A DNA stretch of 64,000 nt from Chthoniobacteraceae bacterium (GTDB lineage Bacteria > Verrucomicrobiota > Verrucomicrobiia > Chthoniobacterales > Chthoniobacteraceae), in contig CANJPY010000001.1 of NCBI GenBank assembly GCA_947476255.1, positions 53,768 through 117,767 of the forward strand. Direction: 5' to 3'. Below are positions 7,703 to 16,752 of the stretch, piece by piece; the stretch's first letter is position 1, and each line of letters opens with the position of its first letter. The notes beneath the pieces were generated by a model. It ran no database searches. It had not been told where the DNA came from and saw only the letters and a list, made by a program, of their open reading frames with translations. A program made the position numbers and the translations under genes.

Positions 7703-8881
7703 ATGAAAAAGCTGTTGCTTCTGCTCATTTTACTGGGCGCCGCAGGTGGCGGATGGTGGTATTTCAACAACCGCAAGCCAGAGCTTCCTGTTTACACGAC
7801 GGAAACCCTCTACAAGGGCGACATCACCCAAATCGTCACGGCCACGGGCACGCTCAAGCCTGTGATTAATGTCACCGTTGGCTGTCAGATTTCGGGGACG
7901 ATCCAACAGCTGCTTGCTGACTTTAATTCCAAAGTCAAAGAAGGGGACATCATCGCGAAACTTGATCCTGCGACTTATCAAGCGGTGCTGCGGCAGGCGC
8001 AGGGTGAGCTTGCAAATGCCCAAGCCACCCTCGAGTTGGCGGAAACAACGGCCCGACGAAAAGAGGAACTCGTGAAACAAAACGCCGCCACCAAGGCGGA
8101 TATGGACTCCGCTGTGGCGGGTCTCCACCAGGCGCAAGCCGGAGTCACGATCCGCGAGGGTGCTCTCCAAAAGGCCCAGGTGGATCTGGACCGTTGCACC
8201 ATCTATTCGCCCATCGACGGGACCGTCATCTCTCGCAGCGTGGACGTCGGACAAACCGTCGCCGCTTCCCTGAGCGCACCGAACCTTTTCACCATCGCCA
8301 ACGACATGACCAGCATGCAGATAGAAGCTGCAGTTTCCGAGGCGGATATTGGTACCGTAGCAGAGGGACAAACCGTGGAGTTCACGGTTGATGCCTTTCC
8401 CTACTCTCCCTTCAGCGGCGTTGTGGAGCAGATTCGTAATTCTCCGGTCACGGTTCAAAGCGTTGTCACGTATTCGGTTTTAGTGCGCGTGAAAAACAAC
8501 GAACTGAAACTAAAACCCGGGATGACTGCCAACGTTTCCATTACCGTGGCGCAGCGCAAAGACATTCTACGCGTGCCAAACTCCGCGCTGCGTTTCAAAC
8601 TTCCCGACCCCGCCCCGACCAACGGCGCCGAAAGGCCCAAAACGGGCGGCAAACCCAAAGGCTTCAAGCCTGAGCGCAAAGTACACCTGCTCAGGGCCGG
8701 CGAGATAAAACCCGTGCCCGCGCCGGTGAAACTTGGCATAGCAGACGGTCTTTTTACCGAGGTGCTTAGCGGGGTTGCCGAAGGCGATGTGGTTGTCACG
8801 AGCCTCAAGAATCCACCACCGGCCAATGCCGTAAAGCCTCCCGCCAACCCATTAGGAGCGCCCTCAATGCGGACACGCTAG
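7703..8881 (+). CDS. MacA-like periplasmic adaptor (HlyD family)
   Basis: A 392-aa membrane-fusion protein. An N-terminal anchor (LLLLLILLGAAGGGWWYF) is followed by the lipoyl half-motif (VTATGTLKPVINVTVGCQISGTIQQLL), the alpha-hairpin (about residues 90-150), the second lipoyl half (CTIYSPIDGTVISRSVDVGQTVAASL) and beta-barrel domains. The GCQISGTI/SPIDGTVISR pair is typical of MacA-type adaptors. It links the TolC channel to the MacB-like permease. A Pro/Lys-rich insert (about residues 305-335, PTNGAERPKTGGKPKG) interrupts the membrane-proximal domain. It is in operon with genes on both sides. Confidence 0.92.
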   Translation: MKKLLLLLILLGAAGGGWWYFNNRKPELPVYTTETLYKGDITQIVTATGTLKPVINVTVGCQISGTIQQLLADFNSKVKEGDIIAKLDPATYQAVLRQAQGELANAQATLELAETTARRKEELVKQNAATKADMDSAVAGLHQAQAGVTIREGALQKAQVDLDRCTIYSPIDGTVISRSVDVGQTVAASLSAPNLFTIANDMTSMQIEAAVSEADIGTVAEGQTVEFTVDAFPYSPFSGVVEQIRNSPVTVQSVVTYSVLVRVKNNELKLKPGMTANVSITVAQRKDILRVPNSALRFKLPDPAPTNGAERPKTGGKPKGFKPERKVHLLRAGEIKPVPAPVKLGIADGLFTEVLSGVAEGDVVVTSLKNPPPANAVKPPANPLGAPSMRTR

Positions 8882-8907
8882 ACGACCGCCCTCGAGTTTG
8901 CGTTATC

Positions 8908-9714
8908 ATGGACGCCGCCGCAGAATCGGTCTTCTCCCAAACGCCCACTGTCCAGACTTCCATGCCCCCCGTCATTTATCTCGATCACGTGTGGAAGACC
9001 TACCGGACGGCGGATGTGGAATTGCACGCAGTCCGCGACGTTTCGCTCACGATTGAGAAGGGCGAATTTGTGGCGATCATGGGTTCCAGTGGTTCGGGCA
9101 AGTCGACGATGATGAATATTTTAGGCTGTCTGGACCGGCCGACGCAGGGGCACTATTTTTTGGATGGCACAGATGTTTCCACCCTCGACCGCGACGGCTT
9201 GGCTGACATACGGAATCAAAAAATCGGCTTCGTTTTTCAAGGGTTCAATCTTCTCACCCGGACATCTGCGGCTGAGAACGTCGAACTGCCGATGATGTAT
9301 GCCCGCAAATCTCTGGGTTCAAAAGAAATGCGGCGCCGGGCGCTCGAGGCGCTCGACATGGTGGGCCTCTCGCAGAGGGCGGACCACCATCCCAACCAGC
9401 TCTCCGGCGGGCAGCAGCAGCGCGTTGCCATTGCGCGGGCGCTGGTGAATCAACCGGCGTTACTCCTTGCCGACGAACCTACGGGCAACCTCGACACCAA
9501 AACATCCGTTGAAATCATGGAGGTCTTCCAAACGCTGAATGATCAGGGCATCACCATTGTCATGGTCACCCACGAGCACGATATTGCGCAGTACAACAAA
9601 CGCTGTCTGGTCATGCGCGACGGTGTAGTGCGCAGCGATGGCCCTGTGGTCGACCGGTTTAGCGCCCGCACACAACGCGAGGCACTCGCCGCAACCGGTG
9701 GCGCGCCCGCCTGA
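8908..9714 (+). CDS. MacB-like ABC transporter ATP-binding protein
   Basis: A 268-aa nucleotide-binding subunit of the LolD/MacB group. Walker A is GSSGSGKSTMMN, the Q-loop lies in VFQGFNLL, the signature is LSGGQQQRVAIARAL, and Walker B is LLADEPTGNLD with the H-loop in MVTHEHD. Here the ATPase and permease are separate genes, unlike the fused E. coli MacB. The first about 19 residues precede the conserved start (MPPVIYLDHVWKTYRT), so an internal ATG near 8962 is an alternative start. It is in operon with the permease 39 bp downstream. Confidence 0.93.
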   Translation: MDAAAESVFSQTPTVQTSMPPVIYLDHVWKTYRTADVELHAVRDVSLTIEKGEFVAIMGSSGSGKSTMMNILGCLDRPTQGHYFLDGTDVSTLDRDGLADIRNQKIGFVFQGFNLLTRTSAAENVELPMMYARKSLGSKEMRRRALEALDMVGLSQRADHHPNQLSGGQQQRVAIARALVNQPALLLADEPTGNLDTKTSVEIMEVFQTLNDQGITIVMVTHEHDIAQYNKRCLVMRDGVVRSDGPVVDRFSARTQREALAATGGAPA

Positions 9715-9753
9715 GGCCGGCAACGGCTGACGCCCACGAACGCCATTCTCTTC

Positions 9754-10971
9754 ATGACTCCTTTAGCCACCTTCAGCCTCGCCTTGCGTGCACTGCAGCG
9801 CAACAAGATGCGTTCCACCCTGACGATGTTGGGCATCGTCATAGGCGTCGGCGCCGTTGTGGCGATGGTTGGCATTGGCAACGGAGCCAAGGCTCAAGTG
9901 GAGGCGCAGATTGCCACCCTGGGCCAAAATGTCATCCTCATTTTCCCAGGCAGCGTAGCCATGGGGGGCGTCCAATCGGGATCGGGAGGTGTGGGCACCT
10001 TGAAACTTGAAGATGCAAAGGCCATTGCGGAAGAGGTTCCGGACGTCTTGGCGGTCAGCCCCGGCACGCGCGCCTCTTCTCAATTGGGGTATGGGAACCA
10101 AAACTGGGCCACATCTGTGGCAGGCGAGGCCCCCGAGTATTTTGAAATCAGACAATGGGAGATCACTTCCGGGGCGGGCTTTACCGAACAGGACGTCCGC
10201 TCCGCGGCCAAAGTCGCCGTGATTGGCTCGACAGTCGCGCGCCAACTCTTTGGCGAAGAGGATCCTGTGGGACTGATTATGCGGGTGCGCAACGTCCCGT
10301 TTCAAGTGATCGGCGTGCTGCGCACCAAAGGCACGTCCGTCATGGGCACGGATCAGGACGACATTGTGATTGTGCCCTATACCACCGTGATGAAGCGTCT
10401 GAGCGGGATCACCAACCTGCGCATGATTTCAGTGCAGTGCGCCAGCGAAGAGCGCACGGCGGCGGTGGTCCAGGGCATCACGGATCTCATGCGTCAGCGG
10501 CACCGGCTGGGCCCGGACAGGGAGAACGACTTTATGGTGCGCAGTCAGCAGGAGATCGCAGAAATGGCGACGGCGACTTCCAAGGTGCTCAGAGTTCTTT
10601 TGGGAGCCATCGCCAGTGTGTCGCTGATTGTGGGTGGCATCGGGATCATGAACATCATGCTCGTAAGCGTGACAGAACGCACACGAGAGATAGGGATCCG
10701 CATCGCGCTCGGGGCCCATGGCGCCGACATCCTGAGCCAGTTTTTGATCGAGGCCGTGACGCTCAGTTCCCTTGGGGGTATCATCGGAATCCTCATTGGT
10801 CTGGGCACCTCGAGTCTTCTTTCACGTTTCGCAGGCTGGCCGACGCTGACGTCTGTGGACGCGATCGTGGTGGCGTTTCTTTTCAGCGCTGCCGTGGGCG
10901 TTTTCTTCGGCCTGTACCCCGCGAAGAAAGCCGCAGCGTTGGATCCTATCGACGCTCTGCGATACGAGTAG
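9754..10971 (+). CDS. MacB-like ABC transporter permease (FtsX family)
   Basis: A 405-aa permease. The N-terminal helix (NKMRSTLTMLGIVIGVGAVVAMVGIGNG) precedes a large periplasmic MacB_PCD domain (about residues 45-260). Three C-terminal membrane helices form the FtsX core, including SLIVGGIGIMNIMLVSVTERTREIGIR, LSSLGGIIGILIGLG and FLFSAAVGVFFGLYPAKKAA. MacB-type pumps drive macrolides, peptides or lipoproteins from periplasm to outside through TolC; the cargo here is unknown. It is the last gene of the operon 5898-10971. The region to the convergent gene end at 11039 is short and has no obvious terminator. Confidence 0.93.
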   Translation: MTPLATFSLALRALQRNKMRSTLTMLGIVIGVGAVVAMVGIGNGAKAQVEAQIATLGQNVILIFPGSVAMGGVQSGSGGVGTLKLEDAKAIAEEVPDVLAVSPGTRASSQLGYGNQNWATSVAGEAPEYFEIRQWEITSGAGFTEQDVRSAAKVAVIGSTVARQLFGEEDPVGLIMRVRNVPFQVIGVLRTKGTSVMGTDQDDIVIVPYTTVMKRLSGITNLRMISVQCASEERTAAVVQGITDLMRQRHRLGPDRENDFMVRSQQEIAEMATATSKVLRVLLGAIASVSLIVGGIGIMNIMLVSVTERTREIGIRIALGAHGADILSQFLIEAVTLSSLGGIIGILIGLGTSSLLSRFAGWPTLTSVDAIVVAFLFSAAVGVFFGLYPAKKAAALDPIDALRYE

Positions 10972-11038
10972 CCGACCTCCCACCGTACGATAACGCACGC
11001 ACAGGCCCGGAGAGAGCGAGAACGCCTTGAGGAGGAGT

Positions 11039-12385
11039 TTAATTTCCCACGCGCTGCCGGCGTGCTTGGCGAAATCGTTCGGCATCAGGGCGCTGTGCTT
11101 GGGCCTGGGAAAGAATCGTTCGTTCATCCGCCGAGAGACCCGGCGCGGAGGCAATCCACTCCGCGGCGGCGGTCGGGTTAATGCGCCTCCAAATGCCGAC
11201 GGTCTGCTCGAGCGTGCTTGCGCGCTGCTCCCCTGCGGGAAGGGTGGAGGCCCACATGGTCGCACCCTCCGGATCCCGCGGCGCAGTACGATTGGCGAAG
11301 GAAGCAACCGCGGCATCACGCGCCGTGCCCTTTGGAAGGGTATCAAGCCATGTGGCAGCCGCGACAACATCACGAGTGGCCCATTCCCGGGCAATGCCGC
11401 CGTAAGCGGAATCCTTGCTTTGGCCTTCGGGCAGTCCGCGGGCCCACGAAAGCGCTTTGTCTGTATCCTCTCGCACCAAGCCGACAGCGATAGTCGCGGC
11501 AGCTCCCGACACCGTGTTGGAAGGAAGGTCCGCGATTAATTTCTTGGCTTCCTCCAAGTTGGTAGAAGCGATTTGAGCGACCACGGCATCAATTCCAGCC
11601 TTGCGGCCGGCGCCCTCCGGCATGCGATTGGCTGCAGCAAGTGCCTCGGCGGAATCCTTTATCCCCATGTTTGCGAGCGCCGTTGTCACCAATTGATTAC
11701 GATCCTGGCCCTCGGGCAACTGATTGGCAAAATCGAGCGCCCGCTGCGGATCCGTTTTCGCGACACGCTCCAAAATGAGCGTCCGGGTTTGATTTTTGAA
11801 ATCCCCGTCCCCGAGTGCCGAGAACCAGCGCAAAGCACTTGCGGGATTGGACTTCGCCCAGGCTGTAAAAAACGCGTCCCCGAGCGGCGGCGCATTGCCA
11901 TCGGTCCACGCCTTCACCGCCCCCAACGGATCCACCTCCGCCCAACGTCTTTCCAACGCTCGAATCGCAATCGGGTTGTCTTCGGTCTTCGCACGCTCCA
12001 AGGCGGCGGCGATGTCATCCTTGCCCAGCTCGCTTGCCGCCTCATAAATGGCGAGGAACCGGCGCAAGTCGCTTTTATCGGAGAAGGCTGCGGAAATGGC
12101 GTCCATCGTCTGGAGGGGCGTGCGCGTACCCGCGGAGGGGGATGTTCCTCCCAACAAACGCGCCACCTCCGCCTCGACCGCGCTGTCGGAAGACTCCCGA
12201 ATAACTGGATCACCTTTGCCGGAAGCGCTTTGAGCTTGGGAGGAACCGGCATTGCTCCTGCTCGAACCCACCATGGGACTACGCGATGCGTAATGCATAT
12301 TCCGCCCTATCACCACACCAATCACAATGGCGCTCAAGGGCAGCCACTGCCTGCGCAATACCTGGAAGGGAAGCTGTAGATTCAC
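11039..12385 (-). CDS. Membrane-anchored tandem-repeat protein of unknown function
   Basis: A protein of about 448 aa with an N-terminal membrane anchor (WLPLSAIVIGVVIG) and a C-terminal two-thirds made of about 33-35-residue helical repeats. Each repeat carries a variant of WA..LPEG..R: FANQLPEGQDRN, AANRMPEGAGRK, WARGLPEGQSKD, WLDTLPKGTARD, WASTLPAGEQRA. I know this repeat style from hypothetical proteins of Verrucomicrobiota; no function is established to my knowledge. The frame is open to a GTG at 12481 that would almost touch the divergent thiE start, so I prefer the GTG at 12385, just before the basic residues and the membrane helix. It may be a periplasmic scaffold. Confidence 0.7.
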   Translation of the reverse strand: MNLQLPFQVLRRQWLPLSAIVIGVVIGRNMHYASRSPMVGSSRSNAGSSQAQSASGKGDPVIRESSDSAVEAEVARLLGGTSPSAGTRTPLQTMDAISAAFSDKSDLRRFLAIYEAASELGKDDIAAALERAKTEDNPIAIRALERRWAEVDPLGAVKAWTDGNAPPLGDAFFTAWAKSNPASALRWFSALGDGDFKNQTRTLILERVAKTDPQRALDFANQLPEGQDRNQLVTTALANMGIKDSAEALAAANRMPEGAGRKAGIDAVVAQIASTNLEEAKKLIADLPSNTVSGAAATIAVGLVREDTDKALSWARGLPEGQSKDSAYGGIAREWATRDVVAAATWLDTLPKGTARDAAVASFANRTAPRDPEGATMWASTLPAGEQRASTLEQTVGIWRRINPTAAAEWIASAPGLSADERTILSQAQAQRPDAERFRQARRQRVGN

Positions 12386-12483
12386 GATGAAACCCGTTTT
12401 TGCGAGGCTAAAACTTCTCACGCGAAAAGTCACGCAGTTGTTCCCTCTCCCCTCGCACAGGATTCTGTGTTGGAATAGCACGC

Positions 12484-13143
12484 ATGAAAGCGATTAGTGA
12501 CGCATTGCTCTACGGAATTTTAGATCTTGGTTATGTCGAACTCTCCCAGCTTGAACACGTCACCGTGCGCCTGCTGGAAGGGGGCGTGGACATTCTTCAA
12601 CTGCGCGCCAAAGGTTTCGACGAAGAGGTGATCGAGGCGTGTGCGCGCAGAGTGGTCTCACTGACGGAGGAAGCTGGTATTCCCCTGATTTTGAATGATC
12701 ACCCGGAGTTGGTGCCGTCCATGGGCGCACAGGGAGCCCACGTGGGTCAGGACGATTTTACGGTGGCTGACGCGCGCTGGCGCGCAGGACGCGCACTCGC
12801 GGGCGAGGTGGCGCTGCCGTTGATTGGCAAATCGACTCATTCCCTTGCCCAGGCCTTGGATGCCGTCGAGCAGGGCGCTGATTACATTGGTTTTGGGCCT
12901 CTTTTTAGCACGCCCACCAAGCCGGGCCGGCCCGCCATCGGTCTGGCAGACATCGCGGAAGTGCACAGCAACGTCTCCCTCCCCATTTTCTGCATCGGGG
13001 GCATCAAACGCGAAAATCTGGAACAGGTCCTCGACGCCGGAGCCAAAAGGGTTGTTGTGGTTTCGGGCATCCTGCAAGCTGCCGATATTTCCGGCTATTG
13101 CCGCGAGATCAAAGCCGAGTTGCAGGCGCGCCAATCCAAATAG
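12484..13143 (+). CDS. thiE: Thiamine-phosphate synthase
   Basis: A 219-aa TIM-barrel enzyme joining HMP-PP and the thiazole phosphate to thiamine phosphate. Family marks: GVDILQLRAK, LILNDHPELV, GAQGAHVGQDD, IGKSTHSLAQA, GADYIGFGPLFSTPTKPG and FCIGGIKRENLEQVLDAGA. The full usual length is present. It stands alone, divergent from the tandem-repeat gene with about 98 bp between the preferred starts, and its 3' end faces the YdcF-like gene 13 bp away. Confidence 0.93.
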   Translation: MKAISDALLYGILDLGYVELSQLEHVTVRLLEGGVDILQLRAKGFDEEVIEACARRVVSLTEEAGIPLILNDHPELVPSMGAQGAHVGQDDFTVADARWRAGRALAGEVALPLIGKSTHSLAQALDAVEQGADYIGFGPLFSTPTKPGRPAIGLADIAEVHSNVSLPIFCIGGIKRENLEQVLDAGAKRVVVVSGILQAADISGYCREIKAELQARQSK

Positions 13144-13156
13144 CGCGCTCCGACGC

Positions 13157-13918
13157 TCAGCGCCTGCTCAAACTTCCCACGAGCTCCCAGGCCGCGAGGT
13201 TGACACGCCAGAACCCCGCCCCTTGAGGCACGCAGTCCTGAACTTGAAAAACGTGCTGTCGTCCTCTCCAGTCGCTTCCCACGGGAGTCCCAGCCAGGCC
13301 CTCTTTTGTGGCAAGCTTCATAATTCGGGGCAGATGCCATGCCGAGCTCACAAGCGCCGTCGATTCCCAATTCCGCTCTTTTTGAAGCCGTTTAAAAGCG
13401 CGTACTTCATCCAACGTCACCCAGCACGGCTCCGGCACCAAATGAATGGCGGCCTCCGGAACTCCAAGCGAAAGCCAGATTTGGCGGGTCTCTTCGGCCA
13501 GATTCCGAGAGCCCGTGGGACTGTCTGCCGACACCCCGCTCGCCACTAAAAGCTTCGCCAACCCAGCGTGATAGAGACGGGCCGCCGCAATCACGCGGTC
13601 TCCGCTGCAGGCAAGTTCGGGCCGGCCGAAGGGATCCAGTTCCGTAGAGCCTCCAAAAACGCAGGCAGCGGCCACCGGAGTGACGGGGAGTTTTTGAAGG
13701 TCTGGCACCTGCCGCTCGAGATGACGCATGAGTGCGTGGCCCACATGGATGTTCCCAGCGAAAGTGTAGGCGACAAAGATGAGAGTGTAGAGAGCGGCCC
13801 GTCCGCGATTGCGGCTGCGCCATCCTGCGATCGTCGCACCAAAAAGCGCCAACCAGATGAGGCCCGCTGGCATGATTAAAAATCCGACAACTTTTTGAAG
13901 CGTTAAGAGAGGTGTCAT
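13157..13918 (-). CDS. YdcF/ElyC/SanA-family (DUF218) membrane protein
   Basis: A 253-aa protein with two N-terminal membrane helices (VVGFLIMPAGLIWLALFGATIAG and ALYTLIFVAYTFAGN) and a DUF218 domain. That domain begins at VAAACVFGGSTELD and includes GDRVIAAARLYHAGLAKLLVASG, ETRQIWLSLGVPEAAIHL and ALVSSAWHLPRIMKLA. Family members such as ElyC affect envelope integrity and undecaprenyl-carrier or peptidoglycan metabolism; the biochemical activity is unclear. The ATG at 13918 (MTPLLTLQKVVGF) matches the family start; the frame is open to 14008 without a credible N-terminus. It is convergent with thiE. Confidence 0.85.
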   Translation of the reverse strand: MTPLLTLQKVVGFLIMPAGLIWLALFGATIAGWRSRNRGRAALYTLIFVAYTFAGNIHVGHALMRHLERQVPDLQKLPVTPVAAACVFGGSTELDPFGRPELACSGDRVIAAARLYHAGLAKLLVASGVSADSPTGSRNLAEETRQIWLSLGVPEAAIHLVPEPCWVTLDEVRAFKRLQKERNWESTALVSSAWHLPRIMKLATKEGLAGTPVGSDWRGRQHVFQVQDCVPQGAGFWRVNLAAWELVGSLSRR

Positions 13919-14145
13919 GGTCGCGAAGGATTGGAAGGGAAGAAGGTGTTTTGAAAAAGGGGAATTTTTGGGCGCAAAATCACCTCCAGAGAAAGAACAG
14001 CAGGGCAAAACCAGAGAAGTAGAGAGATCTAGCCCGAAACCTGCTGTGAACGAGTTTTTCCTTGAAGGGAACCGCAGAAGAAGCCGCCGAAGCTTCGCCT
14101 GAAGTTCCCTAATCTGTTTCCTAGCCTAACTGTTTTCAACTGTTC

Positions 14146-15333
14146 ATGAGATCGACCTTCAGATCCTTAATTGCCATTGTGTCGGTGGCATTTCTGAGTG
14201 CATCAGCGATGGCTGCAATGCCCTCCAAAAACAAAGGCAAAGTGAAGGCACCCAAACCCACCGCGTCCTCCATGGTGGATGGCGAAACGGGTCAACCCTC
14301 ACCCATCAAACCGGTAAAACCTGTACCTCCGGAGGAAATGGCGTTTCGCTTCTTTAAGGAGGCCCTCGGCAATTACGGCACCTGGATTGAACTTGGCGAA
14401 TATGGCCGCTGTTGGAAACCCTCCAACGTGGGGGAGCGCTGGGCGCCATATACCGAAGGCTCATGGGCCTACTCCCGCTACGGTTGGACTTGGGTAAGCA
14501 ATGAGGAGTTCGGAGGCATTGTTTATCATTACGGCCGTTGGATGCGTACCTTTCAGGCCGGTTGGTGCTGGGTTCCCGATCTCGAGTGGGCCGCCGCCTG
14601 GGTCAGCTGGCGCTATGGTCAGGATGTCATTGGGTGGACGCCGCTGCCCCCGAAAATGGATTGGAATCCCGCCGTCGGGGTCGGCGTTTGGGTGGACCAA
14701 ATCCACAATCTCGGCCCGGACAACTACGTTTTTTGCGCCATTAGTGATTTGGATGAGTTCAACATGCGCGATGCGATCTTCCACAGGTCCGAAAATCCCT
14801 CGTGCATGCTGCATACGGTGAACGTCACGAACATCTCTCTCTTCGGAAAATCCATATTCTGCGGAGGTCCTTCATACAACTGGGTGGCGTCCAGAGTGAA
14901 AAGCGTCGTTCCCGTGGTGCAGATCGTGAAGGAACGCAGCCTCGTGAAGTTCCGGGAGAAGCTCAATGAATCCAAGGACTTGCCCCTCAGCTTCCGGTCC
15001 TTTATCGAAGGCGGGAAGCTCACTCTGGTAGCACCCGAATGGGGGCACTTGGTGGATCCTCGCAAAGCGGACGCGCTCGGGTTCACGGGCGAAGAGGACG
15101 AAAAAGTCACCAAAGTGCAGTGGGTTGAGGGCAATCCGGAGGCACCGCTCATCAAGCCAACCGGGCCTGTCGCCATTGTGGAAGTACCACTTGTGACGGG
15201 GTGGGAACTGCTGACTCCCTCGGAAAAGACGGAACTCAAAATCAAGGTTGCGCGGGAGGTTGCAGGGATAGACCCCCTCACACATCCCGCCGAGCGCTTC
15301 AACCCGGAACGCGACATTCCCACGGGCCGCTAA
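14146..15333 (+). CDS. Secreted DUF6600-like protein
   Basis: A 395-aa protein with a signal peptide (LIAIVSVAFLSASAMA, cut near residue 23). It has the aromatic repeat pattern I associate with DUF6600-type proteins: YGTWIELGEYGRCWKP, WAPYTEGSWAYSRYGWTWVS, YHYGRWMRTFQAGWCWVPD and WAAAWVSWRYG (about residues 80-165). The remaining two-thirds has no motif I recognise. Such proteins are common in Verrucomicrobiota and some Proteobacteria and are presumed to act in the envelope; no activity is known to me. The ATG lies 22 bp upstream of the next gene's pair, giving a likely two-gene operon with 15355-15951. Confidence 0.75.
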   Translation: MRSTFRSLIAIVSVAFLSASAMAAMPSKNKGKVKAPKPTASSMVDGETGQPSPIKPVKPVPPEEMAFRFFKEALGNYGTWIELGEYGRCWKPSNVGERWAPYTEGSWAYSRYGWTWVSNEEFGGIVYHYGRWMRTFQAGWCWVPDLEWAAAWVSWRYGQDVIGWTPLPPKMDWNPAVGVGVWVDQIHNLGPDNYVFCAISDLDEFNMRDAIFHRSENPSCMLHTVNVTNISLFGKSIFCGGPSYNWVASRVKSVVPVVQIVKERSLVKFREKLNESKDLPLSFRSFIEGGKLTLVAPEWGHLVDPRKADALGFTGEEDEKVTKVQWVEGNPEAPLIKPTGPVAIVEVPLVTGWELLTPSEKTELKIKVAREVAGIDPLTHPAERFNPERDIPTGR

Positions 15334-15354
15334 CGCCTCGGAGTTTCCACGCCG

Positions 15355-15951
15355 ATGCTTCCCAGCGCACTGCTCGCAGTGGTCGATGCGTTGCCCGTTC
15401 TCCAGAAGCTGGGCATTTCAAAGGCTGCACGTCCCGCAGACTTTGTGGCGCAGATTGAAAGCGCCTGCGAAAAAGGTCTCGGCTCGGCGGCGGCCATTGC
15501 CCACCCGGCCGCCTATGCGCTTTTGAAAGGCGGTCTTTTTTACGCGGTGGACGCACTGGACGCGGCGCATTCTATTTTTCAAGAGGATCCCAGTCCGGAG
15601 GGTTCCTACTGGCATGGGATGCTGCACCGACGTGAAGGTGATTTCTGGAATGCGAAGTACTGGCTTCAGAGGGCCGGCCGTCTTGCCGCTCTGAAAGATT
15701 TCCCCGAGTTTGATCCCATCCAGTTTGTCACTCGCTGCGAGCGCGCCGCACAACGCTCGGAGACGGAAGACCCAGAGGACCTTCTTGCGTTGCAGCGCAG
15801 AGAATGGGAGCACCTGCTCAAAGCGGCTTACGAAAAAGCCTTCCGTGATGGAACACGAAAGACTCTTTCAAACGGAACTGCGCGCGGGGGTGAACCCACG
15901 CATGCGACAGCCAGCAGACTGCCCACTGAGGCGCAATCAAGAGCGCACTGA
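15355..15951 (+). CDS. Conserved hypothetical protein, mostly helical
   Basis: A 198-aa soluble protein without signal peptide. Its most striking segment is SYWHGMLHRREGDFWNAKYW (about residues 83-102), which I remember from hypothetical proteins of planctomycetes, verrucomicrobia and some eukaryotes; no function is known to me. The segment before it (AAIAHPAAYALLKGGLFYAVDALDAAH) looks helical. The last about 15 codons lie in a 22-bp direct repeat, so the C-terminal tail is probably newly acquired. It begins 21 bp after the DUF6600-like gene and converges on the SDR gene. Confidence 0.65.
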   Translation: MLPSALLAVVDALPVLQKLGISKAARPADFVAQIESACEKGLGSAAAIAHPAAYALLKGGLFYAVDALDAAHSIFQEDPSPEGSYWHGMLHRREGDFWNAKYWLQRAGRLAALKDFPEFDPIQFVTRCERAAQRSETEDPEDLLALQRREWEHLLKAAYEKAFRDGTRKTLSNGTARGGEPTHATASRLPTEAQSRAH

Positions 15952-15961
15952 GGCGCAATCA
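15924..15961. repeat. Two-copy 22-bp tandem repeat across a gene end
   Basis: The 16-mer CACTGAGGCGCAATCA occurs at 15924-15939 and again at 15946-15961, a period of 22 bp. The second copy supplies the TGA stop of the 15355 gene and overlaps the stop end of the convergent SDR gene. Confidence 0.85.
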
Positions 15962-16738
15962 GGACACCGTGGCGCGGGTCGCACCCGTTGAAATGCCACC
16001 ATCCACAAGCAAGGTCTGCCCCGTGACGTAACGGCTCGCCTCGGAGGCAAGAAATACCACGGGGGCATCCAGATCACCGGGCTGGCCGGGACGCTTCAGG
16101 GGGATGCGATCACAGAGGTAAGTGACCCACTCTGGATTTTCATAAAGAACCTTGTTCTGGTCCGTTTTAAACCATCCCGGCGCGAGACAATTGACAGTCA
16201 CGCCGTGTTTTCCCCAGTCATCCGCAAGACTCATCGTCATCTGCTTCACCCCGCCACGGCTGGCTCCGTAGGGCGCCAGTCCCGCATAACCCGCGACACA
16301 GGTCACGGACCCCACATTAATAATGCGCCCATAACGGTTGCGGATCATTCCGGCGGCCACCGCCTGCGAGGTAAAAAAGGTGCCCCTCAAGTTGGTGTCC
16401 AAAATCAAATTCCAATCCTCCCACGTCACTTCGAGAGCGGGTTTGCGTACGTTACAGCCGGCGTTATTCACAAGGATGTCGATTTTGCCGAAAGCCTGCT
16501 CGACCTCGGCCACCGCTTTTTGAATGGAAGCATGGTCACGCACGTCCAACGCCGTCGCGAAGGTTTTCCGGCCAAGTGCTTCGATTTCGTCCTGAAAAGG
16601 TCGAAGGGTTTCCACCTTTCGGCTCGTCATCGCGATGTCCGCCCCCGCGAGCGCAAGGGCTCTGGCGAAGTACTGCCCTAAACCGCGACTTGTTCCTGTG
16701 ACCAAGGCCACCCGACCGCTGAGATCAAATAATTGCAT
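15959..16738 (-). CDS. SDR-family oxidoreductase, gluconate 5-dehydrogenase-like
   Basis: A 259-aa short-chain dehydrogenase. The Rossmann motif is TGTSRGLGQYFA, then NNAG, GSVTCVAGYAG and PGWFKTD. The conserved active-site Tyr is in PYGASRGG, where the usual catalytic Lys (YxxxK) reads Arg; that is odd and may weaken or alter activity. It lies 14 bp behind a medium-chain zinc dehydrogenase on the same strand. The pairing resembles IdnD/IdnO-type sugar-acid pathways, where the SDR interconverts 5-ketogluconate and gluconate. The substrate is inference. Confidence 0.85.
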   Translation of the reverse strand: MQLFDLSGRVALVTGTSRGLGQYFARALALAGADIAMTSRKVETLRPFQDEIEALGRKTFATALDVRDHASIQKAVAEVEQAFGKIDILVNNAGCNVRKPALEVTWEDWNLILDTNLRGTFFTSQAVAAGMIRNRYGRIINVGSVTCVAGYAGLAPYGASRGGVKQMTMSLADDWGKHGVTVNCLAPGWFKTDQNKVLYENPEWVTYLCDRIPLKRPGQPGDLDAPVVFLASEASRYVTGQTLLVDGGISTGATRATVS

Positions 16739-16752
16739 AGAAAAACTCAGAA

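Noticed and set aside
10155-11030. A 291-codon frame overlapping the MacB-like permease
   Set aside because: Its translation is low-complexity and the permease frame has strong FtsX motifs throughout.
15924-15961. Relation between the 22-bp repeat here and the 22-bp minisatellite at 62836
   Set aside because: Same period and a shared GAGGCGC core, but the rest of the units differ; too little to claim a common element.
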